A stretch of 64,000 nt of DNA from Isoetes taiwanensis (GCA_021234155.1 JAJEKV010000021.1:15513563-15577562), one strand, 5' to 3'; positions 44,677 through 57,003 are shown, counted from the stretch's first letter. Translations and numbers: made by a program. Notes: a model not told the origin generated them from the sequence alone.

Positions 44677-47540
44677 GATCGTTTCTACACCAACATCGAC
44701 TTCGATCCGCGGCAAGATCGTGGCCCCCGACTCGTCCCTTGTTTGTTCCATGTTCTGATCCGCCTCTTGCCTCTCGCCTCCAGTTCATGCCCCAGATTCT
44801 CGATCATGTTCTTGATGATGTCCCAGCTCAAATTTAGTTCCCCGCTTGCTCCAGCCTCCGCCTCTGCTCCTGCTCCAGTTCTTGCTCCAGCCCCTCGTTC
44901 TCGCTTCCAGCTTTGCTCCAGTCCCTGTTCCTGCTCCAGTTCTTGATCCAGTTCTGCTCTAGTTGCTCCCCGCCATGTTCATGTTCATGTTCCCGCCATA
45001 CTTTTGTGGAGGTTTCTTCATGCCCTCGCCAGATCTCAAGATTTCTTCTTGAAGTTTGATAAATCTAGAAGGCAAGATCCAAGTTCGTTTGTAATCCAGT
45101 TCACCCATCGGCTAGCTCGGCATCACCATATGATTGTCCTATTGATTTGCAACCGACCACACGCCGCCATATGGTCCGATATATGGTCTATCTCCCACCG
45201 AAGTTGAAGGTTTTATGGGATTATATTGAAGAGAATTTAGCCACCGGCTTCATTCGACATTCTCGATCCTATTTGAGCGCCTATCTTCTTCGGCAAAAAG
45301 AAGGATGGTTCAGCCTGGTCGTTGATTATCGTGGCCTCAATAAAATCACAGTGCAAATCGGATCCGCTTCCTCCGATCCCGAGTTGTTGGAACGACTCCA
45401 AGGTGCGCACTATTTTACGAAGATTGATCTTCTAGGCGTGCCTATAATCTTATTCGGATCCGGAGGGTGATGAGTGGAAAACAGCCTTCGTGACTCTGTG
45501 ATGGCCATTTTGAGTACACGCTATGCCTTTTGACTTACCAATGTCCGCAAAGATTCCAAAGATATGGCCAATGATGTTTTTGAGAGTTCTTAGACACTTT
45601 TTATCATCTATTTGATGATATCCTTATTTATTCTAAGACTTCAAGAACATGAAAGACATGTTCGACAGTGTCCTTCAAAAGCTTCGTGAGCATGGATAAT
45701 ATGCCAAACTTGAGAAGTGCCAATTCGAACAGATAATGTGGAGTTCCTTGGCTATCGCATCACACCACATGGAGTCTCTATGGATCCCGAAAAGGTCAAG
45801 ACTGTTTCGAGTGCCAAACACCTTCATCCGCTCGAGATGTTCGTTTTCTTTGGGTTTGCCAATTTCTATCGGCGCTTCATCCAGATTATTCGAGATTGCT
45901 CTTCCTTTGACATGCCTCACCGCCAAGGACGCCATTCGAATGGACCGCGGAAGCGAATCGCTTTTGTTACCCTCAAGCATGCTTTCACCACGGGCGCCAG
46001 CTCTGCTCATGCATCCTTTGCCATATGTTGTTGAAGCGATGCTTCGATTTTGCGCTTGAAGGGATCCTCACATAGAAGGGGATGACCATGAATTGCATCC
46101 AATCGCCTATCATTCACGAAAGTTTCAGTCAAAATCAACTATCCCATTTATGACAAGGAGTTGTTGGCGATAGTGGATTCTTTCGAGGAGTGGAGACGCT
46201 TCCTCGAGGGATCTCCTTATAAGGTCACAATCTACAGATCAATCAAATCTTGAATATTTTCAGTCTCGCCGAAAGTGCTCAACTGCCGCCAAAACCCGGT
46301 GGCATACTCAAGTATTATCCCGGATTGATTTCGCGGGTCAAGCACCGCCCCGATCCCTCCAAGGAAAGCCCGATGCCTTGTCTCGATGTTCTACCTTGAG
46401 CCCAAACTAGGTGATCCCCGATATGATCAGCAATCACATGTTATTTTAGGGCCCCGATCGGTTCCAAATTTTATGGCTCTCACTTTGTTCGAGAGGCCTC
46501 ATGACACAGCCTTTTGTTGGAGTCTGCTCGAGCATCTCGCCCTCCGATCCATTGGCTCAAGATGTATTCTCACACATTGGCGCCGCATCATCTTCTCGCC
46601 AGATGGGATCAGACTATGATCGCTTTGAGGTTCGAGATGGACTCCTCGCCCGCGATGGGCTTCTATATGTGCCGATGGTGCTTCTAGGCTTCAGGTTCTT
46701 CGTGCTTGCCATGATTCACCTCTGGCCTGACACTTTGGAGTAGCCAAGACTCTTGAACTTATTAGTCGAGAGTATTGGTGGCTGTCTTCGCCGCCTGTCG
46801 AAGCTTTTATTCGATCATGTGACATCCGGCCGTCGAGCCAAGGTTCCAAGGCATCTTCCTCATGGCCTGCTTCAGCCTTTTTACCAGTTCTAGCCGGTCC
46901 TTGGAAGAGTATTTCAAAGGATTTTATTGTCGAAGCTTCCATCTTCCCGTGGCCATGACGCTTTGTTGTTGTTGACCGCTTTTTCAAGATGGCACATTTC
47001 ATTCCTTGCGCGACACCTCTATCTCTAGTGAAGCTACAGCTGTTCTCTTGCTTCGAGGTGGTTCGACTCCATGGCTTACCGTGATAACATTGTCGCTGAC
47101 CGCAAGCCCTCAATTTGTTGCCGCTTTTGAAGCGCCTATTGCAACTCTTGCATGTGGAACGCTTTCGCTTCTTCCTCCCGACATCATCCGTAGACCAATG
47201 GATAGGTGGAGCGCACTAATCAAACCCTTGAGAGCAAAGATTTTGCGATGCTTCATCAATTCTCATCGATGACCGGGTTGATTGCTTATAATACTTCGCC
47301 CATGCCTCCACAAAGCTAGACTCGCTTCTTTATTAATTTCGCATGCATCCCCTGGTGGTCTTTGATTGCTCCTAGATATGACTTCGGCCAATCCCAAAGT
47401 CCGAGGACAGGCTCGAAGCTCGCGATGCTTCGTGATGATCTTCAGCACCATCTTCTCCGGCCAAGCACGCTATCGCCATCACGCCAGACAGCGATCGCCG
47501 ACGCCCCTCGGGCCAGCCAGGTGATCTTGTTTGGCTCTTT
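44677..47540 (+). pseudogene. Family Y pol, right half: spacer, RT, RNase H, integrase
   Basis: The Ala/Pro-rich spacer (44740-45115) is followed by RT from about 45170, colinear with 29053-30903 and extending further. Recognisable are [33 protein letters not shown] and FGFANFYRR. RNase H at 46080-46380 includes the segment deleted in fragment 1. Integrase runs to VGDLVWLF-like sequence at 47520. Nearly every frame is broken at CTG/CAG positions relative to fragments 1 and 2. It is the continuation of the protease at 33783, separated by X2. It ends abruptly where an inverted LTR begins. Confidence 0.8.
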
Positions 47541-47963
47541 GAAACAAGGAAAATACGGGAGAATACGCAAGAAATAAAAAAGAAATACGCCAAGATCGGC
47601 AAAGAATCTGATATATGAACAGGAATCAAGAATACAATGGCCCCAAGGCAAGGAACACGGTGACGATGCCTAGAAGGCTCAAGACCGGCGTTGAACCGAA
47701 TGCTTTGACAAGAAGGAGGTGCCTCCTTATATATCTAGACCAACGGCCAGATCGCGCCACTCCAATGGATGAGATCGCTAAGTGTCGCAAGATGCATTTA
47801 GGTTCTAGAACATTCTAGAACCTTCGAGATAGTCCCACATATGAGGAAGACGTGAAAGAATGTCTTCAACAAATATTGGTAGCGACTTGGCAGCAGGTGT
47901 ATGACTCGCAAATCGAAGGTTGCGAAGTTCAAACCCCGCCTTGTGCAACTACCCTTTGCATCC
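47541..47963 (-). repeat. Family Y 3' LTR, inverted and truncated
   Basis: On the minus strand this matches 31791-32219, including the hairpin (47878-47953) and the ATATATAAGGAGG box (about 47730). Its last ~80 bp are missing at the junction with the plus-strand integrase at 47540. Confidence 0.85.
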
Positions 47964-49107
47964 GTGGTGACGACCATCTTTGTGTACATAGTAGGAGTAT
48001 AATGTTTGTATGATATGAATATCCGTGATGGTCGCCACACCATCCCTCCCACGATGGCTTAATGGTCCTCGGTCAAGGAGTACTCGACTTGGCTTATGCG
48101 GTAACGCCTGCGAAACTCCGCAATTTTGTCGTGCATTAGTCGATTCTCTAAGCAGGCTCCCGTGTTCTCGGCCACTTGGCGAGTAACCTTCCCAATCGAC
48201 AAAGTAATACAATCGCCGACGAACAAACTTGAGTCCAGAATCTCTAACCTCAACTCCTCATGATCATCAATCTCGACCGGGTGGTGGAGGTGGAGGTACT
48301 GATCCGAAATGGATTCGGCCATATAGGGTTCTAACAAAACACATGAAACACCGGGTGAAGCCTGACCGATGGCGAAGCTCCGCATCGGAAAGCAAAGATT
48401 ACCAACTCGCTCAATGATCCGATAGGGACCTAAGCGCCGAAGTCGAAGCTTGTTACAAGGGCGAAGCATCGGCAAATCCCGACGCATGAGCCAAACAAGA
48501 TCACCAACCGCAAAATGAGGAGCGCCCCGACGATGCCGACCGCATGATGACGATAACGTGTTTGGGCCGAGAAGATGGTGTCAAGATCATCCCGAAGCAT
48601 GCGCGAGCTTCGAGCCCGTTTCTTGGCACCGGGATTGACCGAGTCATATCCGAGAGCAATCAAAGACCACCGGGATGCATGCCGAAATTAATAAAGAACG
48701 AGTCCGCCCGTGGAGGCATGGACGTAATTATTATAAGCAAATTCGCCACGGTAGCCAATCAACCCAGTCCATCCCGGCCGATAATTGATGAAGCATCGCA
48801 AATACCGCTCAAGGGTTTGATTAGTGCGCCCACCGCCCATTGGTCTCGATGATGTCCTAAGAGAGCGAACGCTCCACATGCAAGAGTTGCAATAGACGCT
48901 TCCAAAAAATCCGCAACAAATTGAGGGGTCATGGTCACCGACAATGTTATCCGGTAAGCCATGGAGTCGAACCACCTCTCGAAGCAAGAGAACCGCTGTG
49001 GCTTCACTAGAGATAGAGGTGCTGCAAGGAATGAAATGTGCTATCTTGGAAAAACGGTCAACAACAACAAGGATGGCGTCATGGCCCTGGGAAGATGGAA
49101 GCTCTAA
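47949..49107 (-). pseudogene. Family Y integrase and chromodomain, inverted copy
   Basis: Reading leftwards from 49107: integrase with FERWFDSMAYRITLSV, LPDNIV, RTNQTLERYLRCFINYR and FAYNNYVHASTGG; then LRRLGPYRIIERVGN (GPY/F, about 48420). A chromodomain at 48212-48090 reads MYYFVDWEGYSPSGREHGSL, close to the plant consensus YLVxWEGYxxxxxTWE. The chromodomain defines family Y as a chromovirus, a lineage that uses it to choose histone-marked insertion sites. Frame changes occur at CTG/CAG-poor places. The left neighbour is its own 3' LTR. Confidence 0.82.
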
Positions 49108-49125
49108 AAAAAATTTTTTTTTTTC

Positions 49126-49482
49126 TTTCTTGACTTACAAGTCGAGAAAGACCCCCAAGGCCCCTCTGATGGCCTTTCTCGACTCGCGAGTCGAGAAAGG
49201 CATCTCAGAGTGAAAACACAAGTCTGAGGCTCTTTCTCGACTCACGAGTCGAGAAAGGCTCGTGAGTCGAGAAATATAGCTTAGAGCCCCCCCCAAAAAA
49301 AAAAACTTTTTTTCCCTTTTTTTAAGTAGGAAAAAATAACGTTTTTGAGGGCCTTTCTCGACTCACGAGTCGAGAAAGACCCCCAAGGCCCCTCTGATGG
49401 CCTTTCTCGACTCGCGAGTCGAGAAAGACAGCTCAGAGTGAAAACGCAAGTCTGAGGCCCTTTCTCGACTCGCGAGAAAGGC
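49126..49482. repeat. Array of self-complementary TCGACTCGCGAGTCGA repeats
   Basis: Seven copies of a palindrome centred on CTCGACTCGCGAGTCGAG lie at 49126, 49173, 49233, 49259 (half), 49352, 49401 and 49459 (shortened). The best (49173-49200) is a perfect 28-bp palindrome. They sit in two ~230-bp tandem units sharing GACCCCCAAGGCCCCTCTGA and separated by A/T runs (49294-49320). The array abuts the end of the inverted integrase. Confidence 0.9.
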
Positions 49483-49510
49483 AACTCAGAGTGATAAACG
49501 CAGTTTTCAA

Positions 49511-50040
49511 GGCCAAAGCTTATTTTTGCAGAGGTACCATTGGATCACAAAACCTATTAAACCTATCTAAACCTATGCATTAAACCTATGAAAGCTATGC
49601 ATTAAAACTATGTAAATCTATGTAATAAACCTATGAAAGCACATTGCTAAATCAATGTGAACCTATGCATTAAACTATTACTATGTAAACCTTGTGCAAC
49701 ATTGTGTTAGGAACTATAGTGGTTGTCCCTATTTTGTGTTTTAAACCGTCAAACTGGGTCAAACAAGGTTTAAAGTTAAATTTTTTTACCTGGAATAAGA
49801 GTTATGTGCCTCGAAAATGTGCACCTATAATGGCAACATAATGTGTAATGTGTGAACATAGTAGCACACACATAAAAAGGGAAATTAGGGACGTATAAAT
49901 AGACGTCAATTTATATATAATATTTTAATCCTTGACACCCATTAACCTTAGAAAAATAACCCATATTTTAATCCTTGACACCCATCCGTATTTTTGGGTT
50001 GCCCCTAGGGGGGCAAACCCTTGTTTTATGTGGGCTTTTG
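49511..50040. repeat. AT-rich intergenic sequence with short direct repeats
   Basis: AAACCTATGCATT-like words recur at 49545-49690. A direct repeat, ATTTTAATCCTTGACACCCA, occurs at about 49922 and 49964. No gene is recognised. Confidence 0.6.
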
Positions 50041-50042
50041 CC

Positions 50043-50078
50043 ATATCCTAGGTATATGCTGGAATATACCTAGGATAT
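50043..50078. repeat. 15-bp perfect inverted repeat
   Basis: ATATCCTAGGTATAT and its complement ATATACCTAGGATAT are separated by six bases (GCTGGA). It lies just upstream of the 5-oxoprolinase remnant. Confidence 0.75.
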
Positions 50079-50237
50079 GCTATGACTGGATTGTAAACTC
50101 TCGGTCGCCATTGTTGCTGTGCGGCTGGTGTGGAAACTGGTTAACCGGCACCACCAAGCATTAGAGCGAGGTCCATAAGCTGGTGTGGGAACTGGTGTTG
50201 GAAGAAGGGGGGAATTGGAAGAATTTATCTCCGGACT

Positions 50238-52480
50238 GGAACATCTATAGATGTTAGCCGGTATGCTGGTAGTGATGAGCAGGTTCTAGAAACTCAAACG
50301 GTAGGCGTAATAATTCAGGCTCTTCAACTAGATATTAACAGTAGGTGTTGGTGGTGGATCCAAGCTTAAGTTTTGTGTTGGCATTTTTAAAGTTGGGCCT
50401 GAGTCTGTTGGTGCGCATCCATGACCTGTATGTTACAAGAAAGGAGGAGAGCTGGATGTCACAGATGCAAACTTGGTCTTAGGTCATATTGTCCCAGGTT
50501 ATTTCCCCTCTATAAAGAAAATGAGCCACTTGATTTACATGTAGCCAATAAGGCATTCAACATGTTCGCTAAAAGTATGGATCATCATAGGAAGAAGCAA
50601 GATCCATCATCTAACTATCAAAGAGATTGCATTGGGATTCTTAGATGTTGCTAATGAGGCAATGTGCAGGCCAATCCATCAGTTGACAGAGATGAAGGGG
50701 TATGAAATGAGTCCGCACACATTGGCATATTTTGACGGGGCAGGTCCCCAGCATGCATGCACAATTGCCCTTGGCATTCATGAAGTTATTATTCATAAGT
50801 ATTGTGGAATTCTAAGTGCATATGAAATGGGATTGGCAGATATAGTGGAAGAAGCACAGGAGCTATATGCAGCAGTTTATGGCCCAAAATTCTAAAATCA
50901 AGAAATGAACAGAGGCTCTTTCATTGCATGTCCGAAAGAAGCTCAAACTTTAGAAATTTAAAGACGAAATACTCACTGAGGTGCTTCTGAATTTGCATTA
51001 TGAAGGTACCAACACGGATATCATGGTTTCTCACCGGCGGGCTTAAGGTGATTATGCAACAAGAGTTTGTCAAGCAATTTAGGAGGGAGTATGGTCTTGA
51101 GCTCTAGAAAATAAGCATTCTTATTAGTGATGTTAGAGGCACGCGGTAACTGGACTTACCAATATTTTGAAGCCGAATCTTGGAGGCAAAAGAAAAGATG
51201 AGCCAGTTAGAGAAAAAGGACATCATCATATGTATTTTGGGACTGGTTGGCATGAAAGACCTGTTTATTTTCTTGAGAAACTTGCGAATGGCCATAGGAT
51301 CGTTGGACTAGCTATCATAATGAATGGCAATAGTACAATTATAGTGGAACCAAATTGCAATGCAGTAATCACCATGACCATGTATGGCAACATTAAAATT
51401 GAAGTGGACTCTCCGGAGTCAAAGTTGGCAGCTTCAGCTCAAGTAGAAGATATTAAAGCAGATGTGATTTAACTATCTATTTTCAATAACAATTTCATGG
51501 GCATTGCTGAGCAAATGGGACGTACTCTTCAACGGATTTCTATATCTACAAAAATCAAAGAGAGGTTGGACTTCTCTTGCATATTATTTAGTCCAGATTG
51601 TGGCCTTGTGCTGAATGCCCCCATGTGCCAGTGCACCTTGGAGCAATGTCGACCACTGTCCAATGGCAGCTCAAGTGCTGACAAGATGACCTTCAGGAGA
51701 GTGATGTCCTTGTAACTAACCATCCAGCTGCAGGTGGAAGTCATCTTCCTAACATAACAGTCATTACTCCAGTCTTTAGAGATGGCAGAAAAGCAATATG
51801 GGAGGAAGGTGCAACTATTGAGACATTTAAGTTGGTGGATGCTGGAGTGTTTCAAGAGGAAGAAATTGTGAAAATACTAAAGAAAGAAGTTCATGACGCT
51901 GAGGGAAGGGTAATCCCAGGAATCAGAAAGATAGAAGATAATTTATCCGATTTAAAAGCACGTGGCAGCCAACTAGCCCGCATAATTCTTATTCTGAACT
52001 AATTGAAGAGTATGGATTGAGTGTTATGCGTGCATACATGATTCACGTGCCAAAAAATGCCGAGGTTGCAAAGACGCGGAAATGCTGAAGCATGTAGCTG
52101 CCGTTCTCGCAAAGAATTCAACCCTTCAACAAGAGCAAACGTAATGTAATTTAATTTTGAAAGATAGCTGTGATTGTGTTTACATGATATGATTTATTTG
52201 TTTAAAATTTTCTACCCTCTTTAGATTTTCAAGAACCTCTTAACTTGTGCTTGTTCTGTTAGCAATTGCAAGTCACTCAACATAAAGTGGTTCTCGAAGC
52301 AGAGGGACTACATGGACAATGGATCCGCTATCCATCTAAAGCTTACTATTGATGGGCATCAAGGGAATAAACCGCTTGATTTTGAAGGTACAACCCCGAG
52401 GCATTGGGAAATTGGAATGCACTGATGGCGGTGACAACCGCAGCAGCTATCTATTGTCCGAGATGTATGGTTGATGTAGA
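50238..52480 (+). pseudogene. OXP1: 5-oxoprolinase pseudogene (C-terminal half)
   Basis: Pieces follow the plant ATP-dependent 5-oxoprolinase in order: [20 protein letters not shown] (50238), [33 protein letters not shown] (50644), AYFDGAGPQHACTIALGIHE, KYCGILSAYEMGLADIVEEA, then GLAIIMNGNSTIIVEPNCNA (51311), [20 protein letters not shown] and GGSHLPNITVITPVF. The last recognisable part, DYMDNGSAIHLKLTIDGHQG, is at 52305. The enzyme opens 5-oxoproline to glutamate in glutathione turnover. The N-terminal half and the extreme C-terminus are missing, and there are many frameshifts and stops (for example TAG at 51104). An AT-rich, intron-like gap at 52141-52270 (GTAATG...TTGCAAG) argues against a processed copy. 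Confidence 0.88.
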
Positions 52481-52494
52481 CATACCCCTAGTGA

Positions 52495-52890
52495 TTCAAT
52501 TGGTAAACTTCTTAGATGCCGCTTGTCTAGATTCTACCGCATTTCATCTTTGGGAGTAAAATGGCATGAACATAAGATTTTAGACCAGTTCGTTACAAAA
52601 TTCTAAGGTTAGTTACTTGTCCAAAATTGCAAATATCTTTTTGTTAGTATTCATCATTGTATATCTAATTGTCGCTACCATGTAAATGTACAATTATGCC
52701 GGGTAAGTGGTTTTTTTGCAGTGTGGATTTTATTGTTCCATGCAAGTGCAAGGGATCATCAAAGTACGCCCATCTGCATGCTTAAATCATTGGTCGAAAA
52801 TCGGAACATTGAAATTTCAATTTTTGTAACTAGAGATGTACTTTGCATATTTTAGTGATTCAATTGGTAAACTTTTTAGATGTAGAGGCT
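52495..52890 (+). repeat. Direct repeat pair, 28 bp
   Basis: AGTGATTCAATTGGTAAACT plus following bases occurs at 52493 and 52854, with one mismatch. The stretch around it (52480-53330) has no recognised gene. Confidence 0.6.
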
Positions 52891-53333
52891 TTCACACATT
52901 ATCTTGTGCAATCGCATGCTGAATTACAACTATGAAATTTATTTTATTCAAGAAGGGTCTCCGCTTATTACTTAATGTTGACTTCTTGTGCGTGTGACTC
53001 TACATTATGGCATTTTTTTGGTTGGTCGTTATGAAGGTAACCGGATGCATCGTGCATCGGGCTGGCGCACTTTGTATAAATTCCACTATATTTGTGGTAT
53101 GCATAGCTTTCTTCAATCTACATAGCCAACTCTAGGGAAATGAAGTGATGATTTGTGCAAGGTAGATTATGCGATGATTTTTCAGAGTATAAATATCTTG
53201 GTATGTGTAGACAGTACTGGTGGCTGATTGTAATTGATTTATCCAGGTGCCTTTCTCTTCTTTTCTCTTCTTGATCTTGCGTGAAGTTTGTCTATATTGT
53301 TGTCATTCTGGGTATGATTAAACCCCAATTACA

Positions 53334-53621
53334 TTGTTTCAGTTGCCTGCCCTAGAGATCACCGGTATAGATGAATTCATTGTAACTAAATTTGGTTCCA
53401 GGATTTGTGCAGATTTCCATTTGCTTGGGACTTTTTGTATGTGGACAGACTGTTCTGCCTGTGTGCAACGCTGTACAGAGGCTGCAGGTGAATTTGGCAC
53501 TTATATAGGAGGCGCCGGTGAAGCCAGTGCACCTATCATTTTAATTGTGGGCTTAGTTGCTTTACTTTTTTTTGCTGTGGTGGGCATATTTTATAGTGCT
53601 CTTCCTTCATGTTCCATATAA
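53334..53621 (+). CDS. Unknown ORF with C-terminal membrane segment
   Basis: A 95-codon open frame ends in a hydrophobic helix, APIILIVGLVALLFFAVVGI, preceded by a Gly-rich turn (TYIGGAGEAS). The N-terminal half contains CMWTDCSACVQRC, a Cys-rich patch. I do not recognise the protein. The frame begins just after a splice-acceptor-like TTGTTTCAG, so it could be the last exon of a decayed or real host gene. Neighbours are the oxoprolinase remnant and transposon copy 2. Confidence 0.3.
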   Translation: MFQLPALEITGIDEFIVTKFGSRICADFHLLGTFCMWTDCSACVQRCTEAAGEFGTYIGGAGEASAPIILIVGLVALLFFAVVGIFYSALPSCSI

Positions 53622-53984
53622 CCTAAATTTACTGAACAAACATCATATGTATTGTTCAAAACTCGAGCCACAACTATTAAGCAACAAAAGACATGCGTTT
53701 GCATTTTTAAGTAGCTTTATTTTTATTTTGATTGCAACTTTCATGTATTTGATGCTATTAAATTCCTAGCAACTTTCTTTAATTTATAATATGGAGTTCT
53801 TCTTTCATGTTCTCAACTAAATTGACATGCAAAACCATTGCCAATTTCTGTTTTTTTTGCATTGTCTATTACGCTCTAAGTTATGGGGAATAAGATTCTC
53901 TTGCAAATGTTCATGTGGCGTCTACAACATTCTTTGATTATGAGATAGAGCGGTGTCTATTACCCTCTAAGTTATGGGAAATTA

Positions 53985-54005
53985 GGGTGCAAAATCGGTA
54001 CTGGG
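53985..54005 (+). repeat. Left TIR of DNA transposon copy 2
   Basis: GGGTGCAAAATCGGTACTGG pairs with the complement of 61538-61558. AAGTGCTTAA words recur just inside both ends. Confidence 0.65.
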
Positions 54006-54308
54006 TCGCAGAAATCACCGTCCGGACGCCGCTTACAAGTGCTTAAAATCGGTGTGTTTTAAACACGACGTGCGTGATTGAAGTATTGACAAATCATGAA
54101 CATGTTCGGTGCCGGAAACATGAATGCCTGTAGCCCGCCATATTCCTGGATGGCGGGCTAACCCATCTTGAATTCAAGCAAAATGGAGGGACTAATTGTT
54201 TCCAAGAATTGCCTGAACCGAAATTCAGCAATTTGCCCTCACCAATTTTGCAATACACGTAAACCGGATAGATGAAACCCACCTCTCCCCGCTCAATTTA
54301 CAGAGCCA

Positions 54309-57003
54309 TTGATGCAGCAAGGAAGAGAGATCGAGGCGAGATTGTATGCAAAGAAGGTAGCAATGAAGAAGAATTCCCCTTCTAAAGATTTGCCTTCAAA
54401 GACGAATAAGAAATTGAGACTGAGTGACCGCAGAATAAGAGAAATTTCAGGAGAAATTTATGAAGTATTCAACCAAATTAGTACAAACGTTGATGACAAT
54501 GACAAAGGCCGATCCTTGATGCCTTTTGGAGGGCAAAGAGATTTTACCAATTGCTTCTATAAAGAAATCTAAGCAGTTACTATGGCCGAAAGCAAATGGT
54601 GAAGAATTTGAAGGAAACAATGCAAGAACATAAGTTTGAGAGGAATCATGACATGCTTCGCGGCAAGGAAGTCCACCCCGATAATGGCAAAGAAGTACAA
54701 ATGGTGTCAAGCCATTGAATCAAGCGTAAGTGGGCCAGATTGCTCAAAGATCCCCGTAAAAACAATTTCAAATGCTTTTCAAAGAAGGGTGCAAGCTAAC
54801 AAAGGGGAAGGACCTTGGTCAATGTTCGTGGAGGAGGAAGCGGATGGATAGCATGTTAGATCACAATAGAGAAGTCGTTATCAAGTTCCTCGACGTAAAA
54901 TACAAGAGTTTCTCCATACAAGAAAGACGGAGGAAGTATGTATCGTAGACAGAATAAAGATGGAACATCCAATTCACCTTCTTGAAGTCAGCCAAGTAAG
55001 TATTCATCCTATGTTGTAGGGTTCATTATATGTAGCATTTATTTGGCATTCACACGATTTCCCCAGCTTGCAATTCTACCTCGTGTTTAGAGAGGAGAAT
55101 CCTCATATCAAAATTGCATTGCAGACTTTTGAGAGGTTGAAACCGAAGTTTTGTAAGGAGGATGCGAGAGGCATACATGCCGCTGCATTTACCACTTGAA
55201 ATTTGAATACATCATGCGTGGATTGAACAAACGAGAAAATCGGGTGGAGTTCATGACAATTGCAACCGCCATCGAGATTTGTGGCCCCGGCCCGAATGTG
55301 CAGCCAAGGAGCATACAATCAAGTGCACCAAAGATTTATGGAGACAAGTGGTCCGCAGCAAAGGTGATGATGAGGAGTGGTTTGATCATAACCGCTTGAT
55401 GTTGGCGTAAAAAAATGTGGGTTGGATAGAATTAGAAAATGTCCACAGAAATGGATGGCACGGGTTCAAGATTAGTTACTTGGAAGACATTTGAAAAGCA
55501 ACCTGGGGACCAGTGACGTAGAATTCGGATCCAAGAAAGGCTTTGAGGTACAAACCCGCCTTTGAGATTAGTACGTAAGAGAGAAGTCCCAAAGAGTTTC
55601 AAGAGGAAGTGAAGAAGGTAATATCAGATTTTGTTCCACACAATTATATAGCACATTGGCAGGCCAATCAGCTTTTAAACAAAGGTGTGTCATCATTTCC
55701 GTAAGATACAATTGTATCCTCATATTGACTTTGCAGAAAATTACAAAGATCAAGATCCGCAATGAGCCCCTACCAATGCAATCGCATACGCACCAAGTTT
55801 CTATACTTGTTCACATAACATATAGACATGACAAAAGTGCTGATATTCCTGTTCCTGTGCGCATGTAAGAAGACTATCCAAAGAAGAGAAAAAAGAACAG
55901 AAGGTTGGAGCAGATCAGGAATAGACTCAACAATGGTAGGAAGATCATAAAAGAGACTCACTTTTACATTTCTGATGATAAAGTGCATGACTCATTATTT
56001 GTGGAACACTCGCCACAAAAGCATGTTGCATGGCTTAAGGAACAGGAAATAGAGTATGAGAAGCATTGGGTTTGGAGTGATGGCTGCCATCACAATTCAA
56101 GTCGAAAACCTTTTTTTTTTCTTAGGCGTGTACTTCACAATCAATGACAAGGAAATAGTGTGGAACTACTTTGCCACCGCCATGGTAAAGGTGAACATGA
56201 TGGTGCAAAAATGTTATCAAAAGGCTGCTAAGTAAGGAACAACTCAAACCCAATGGTGTGCAACTGAGGCATGCTAAAGATATTGTAAAATTTCTGTGTA
56301 CATATTTCAGCAGTCTACCAGTCGATGAAACAGATGAGATCAAAAGATATTTTTGGGAAATTGAACCCCATTGCCATGGCAAACATGGAAGAATATGAAA
56401 TTGAAACACTCAAAGGCACAAAGAAGATTCAATCAGACGTGACTGCCGCCAGGAGTAGACCAAACAGCTTGCCCATAGATGCCCCGGCTATGTTTCCGCT
56501 GCTTTTGCATGGATCATAATTGGGACTCCTGCATCAATACAGTAGATTTGGAAAGTGGGAGGTAACTCCACTTTTAAAACCGTGAGTTGAGAAGAAAAAG
56601 GAGACTCTTGAACAAGCCAATGAATGGATCAGTAATTTGGTAGAGGTAGGTGACAATTTTGCAGTTGAATGCGAGGTAGACAATTCGTAGGGTGTGGACT
56701 TCTACATCCTCAAGTGCACGTAACCCAAATGCACACTTGAAGATTCATACAAAGATGGATGGGGGCAAAAATTTGGAGTGCATGAGGTTATCTTAAGTGG
56801 ATTGTATTATCAATTTTGGGTAATTTCAAGTATATGTTGCTTATTAAACAACCCGAAGCCTCCCGTAATGTACCATGTGGTAAGATATCCTAAAATTGAT
56901 ATGGAAAAAAAAGAAGGCACGTACATGTACAGAATTTCACAGAGACCCATGAAAAAATTATGGCCAGTCTCCCAAAAACAATGCAATTGTTTGACACTTA
57001 ACT
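54309..57003 (+). pseudogene. DDE-like transposase of copy 2, frame-broken
   Basis: In order: a basic helical start (MMQQGREIEARLYAKKVAMK, 54309), LRLSDRRIREISGEIYEVFN, PHIKIALQTFERLKPKFCKE (about 55100), MRGLNKRENRVEFMTIATAI (55214), DFAENYK (about 55730), QSHTHQVSILVHITYRHDKS (about 55780), FYISDDKVHDSLFVEHSPQK (55965), WVWSDGC (56070) and HRHGKGEHDGAKMLSKG (about 56178). The end has VDFYILKCT and WGQKFGVHEVILSGLYYQ. The same order appears in copy 1 at 2366-5400. DFAENY, WSDG and the region following HGKGEHDG probably carry the catalytic acids. Stops and shifts separate the pieces; some gaps look like introns (GTAAGTATTC at 54994). Confidence 0.7.

Noticed and set aside
36284-49100. Repeat-induced point mutation or methylcytosine deamination as cause of copy differences
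   Set aside because: Changes include insertions and shuffles (CAG to CAAAG, CTG to CGC) rather than C-to-T transitions, and they stop at sharp segment borders.
49126-49482. CRISPR-like array of palindromic repeats
   Set aside because: Spacing is irregular, spacers are themselves repeated, there are no cas genes, and the context is a plant genome.
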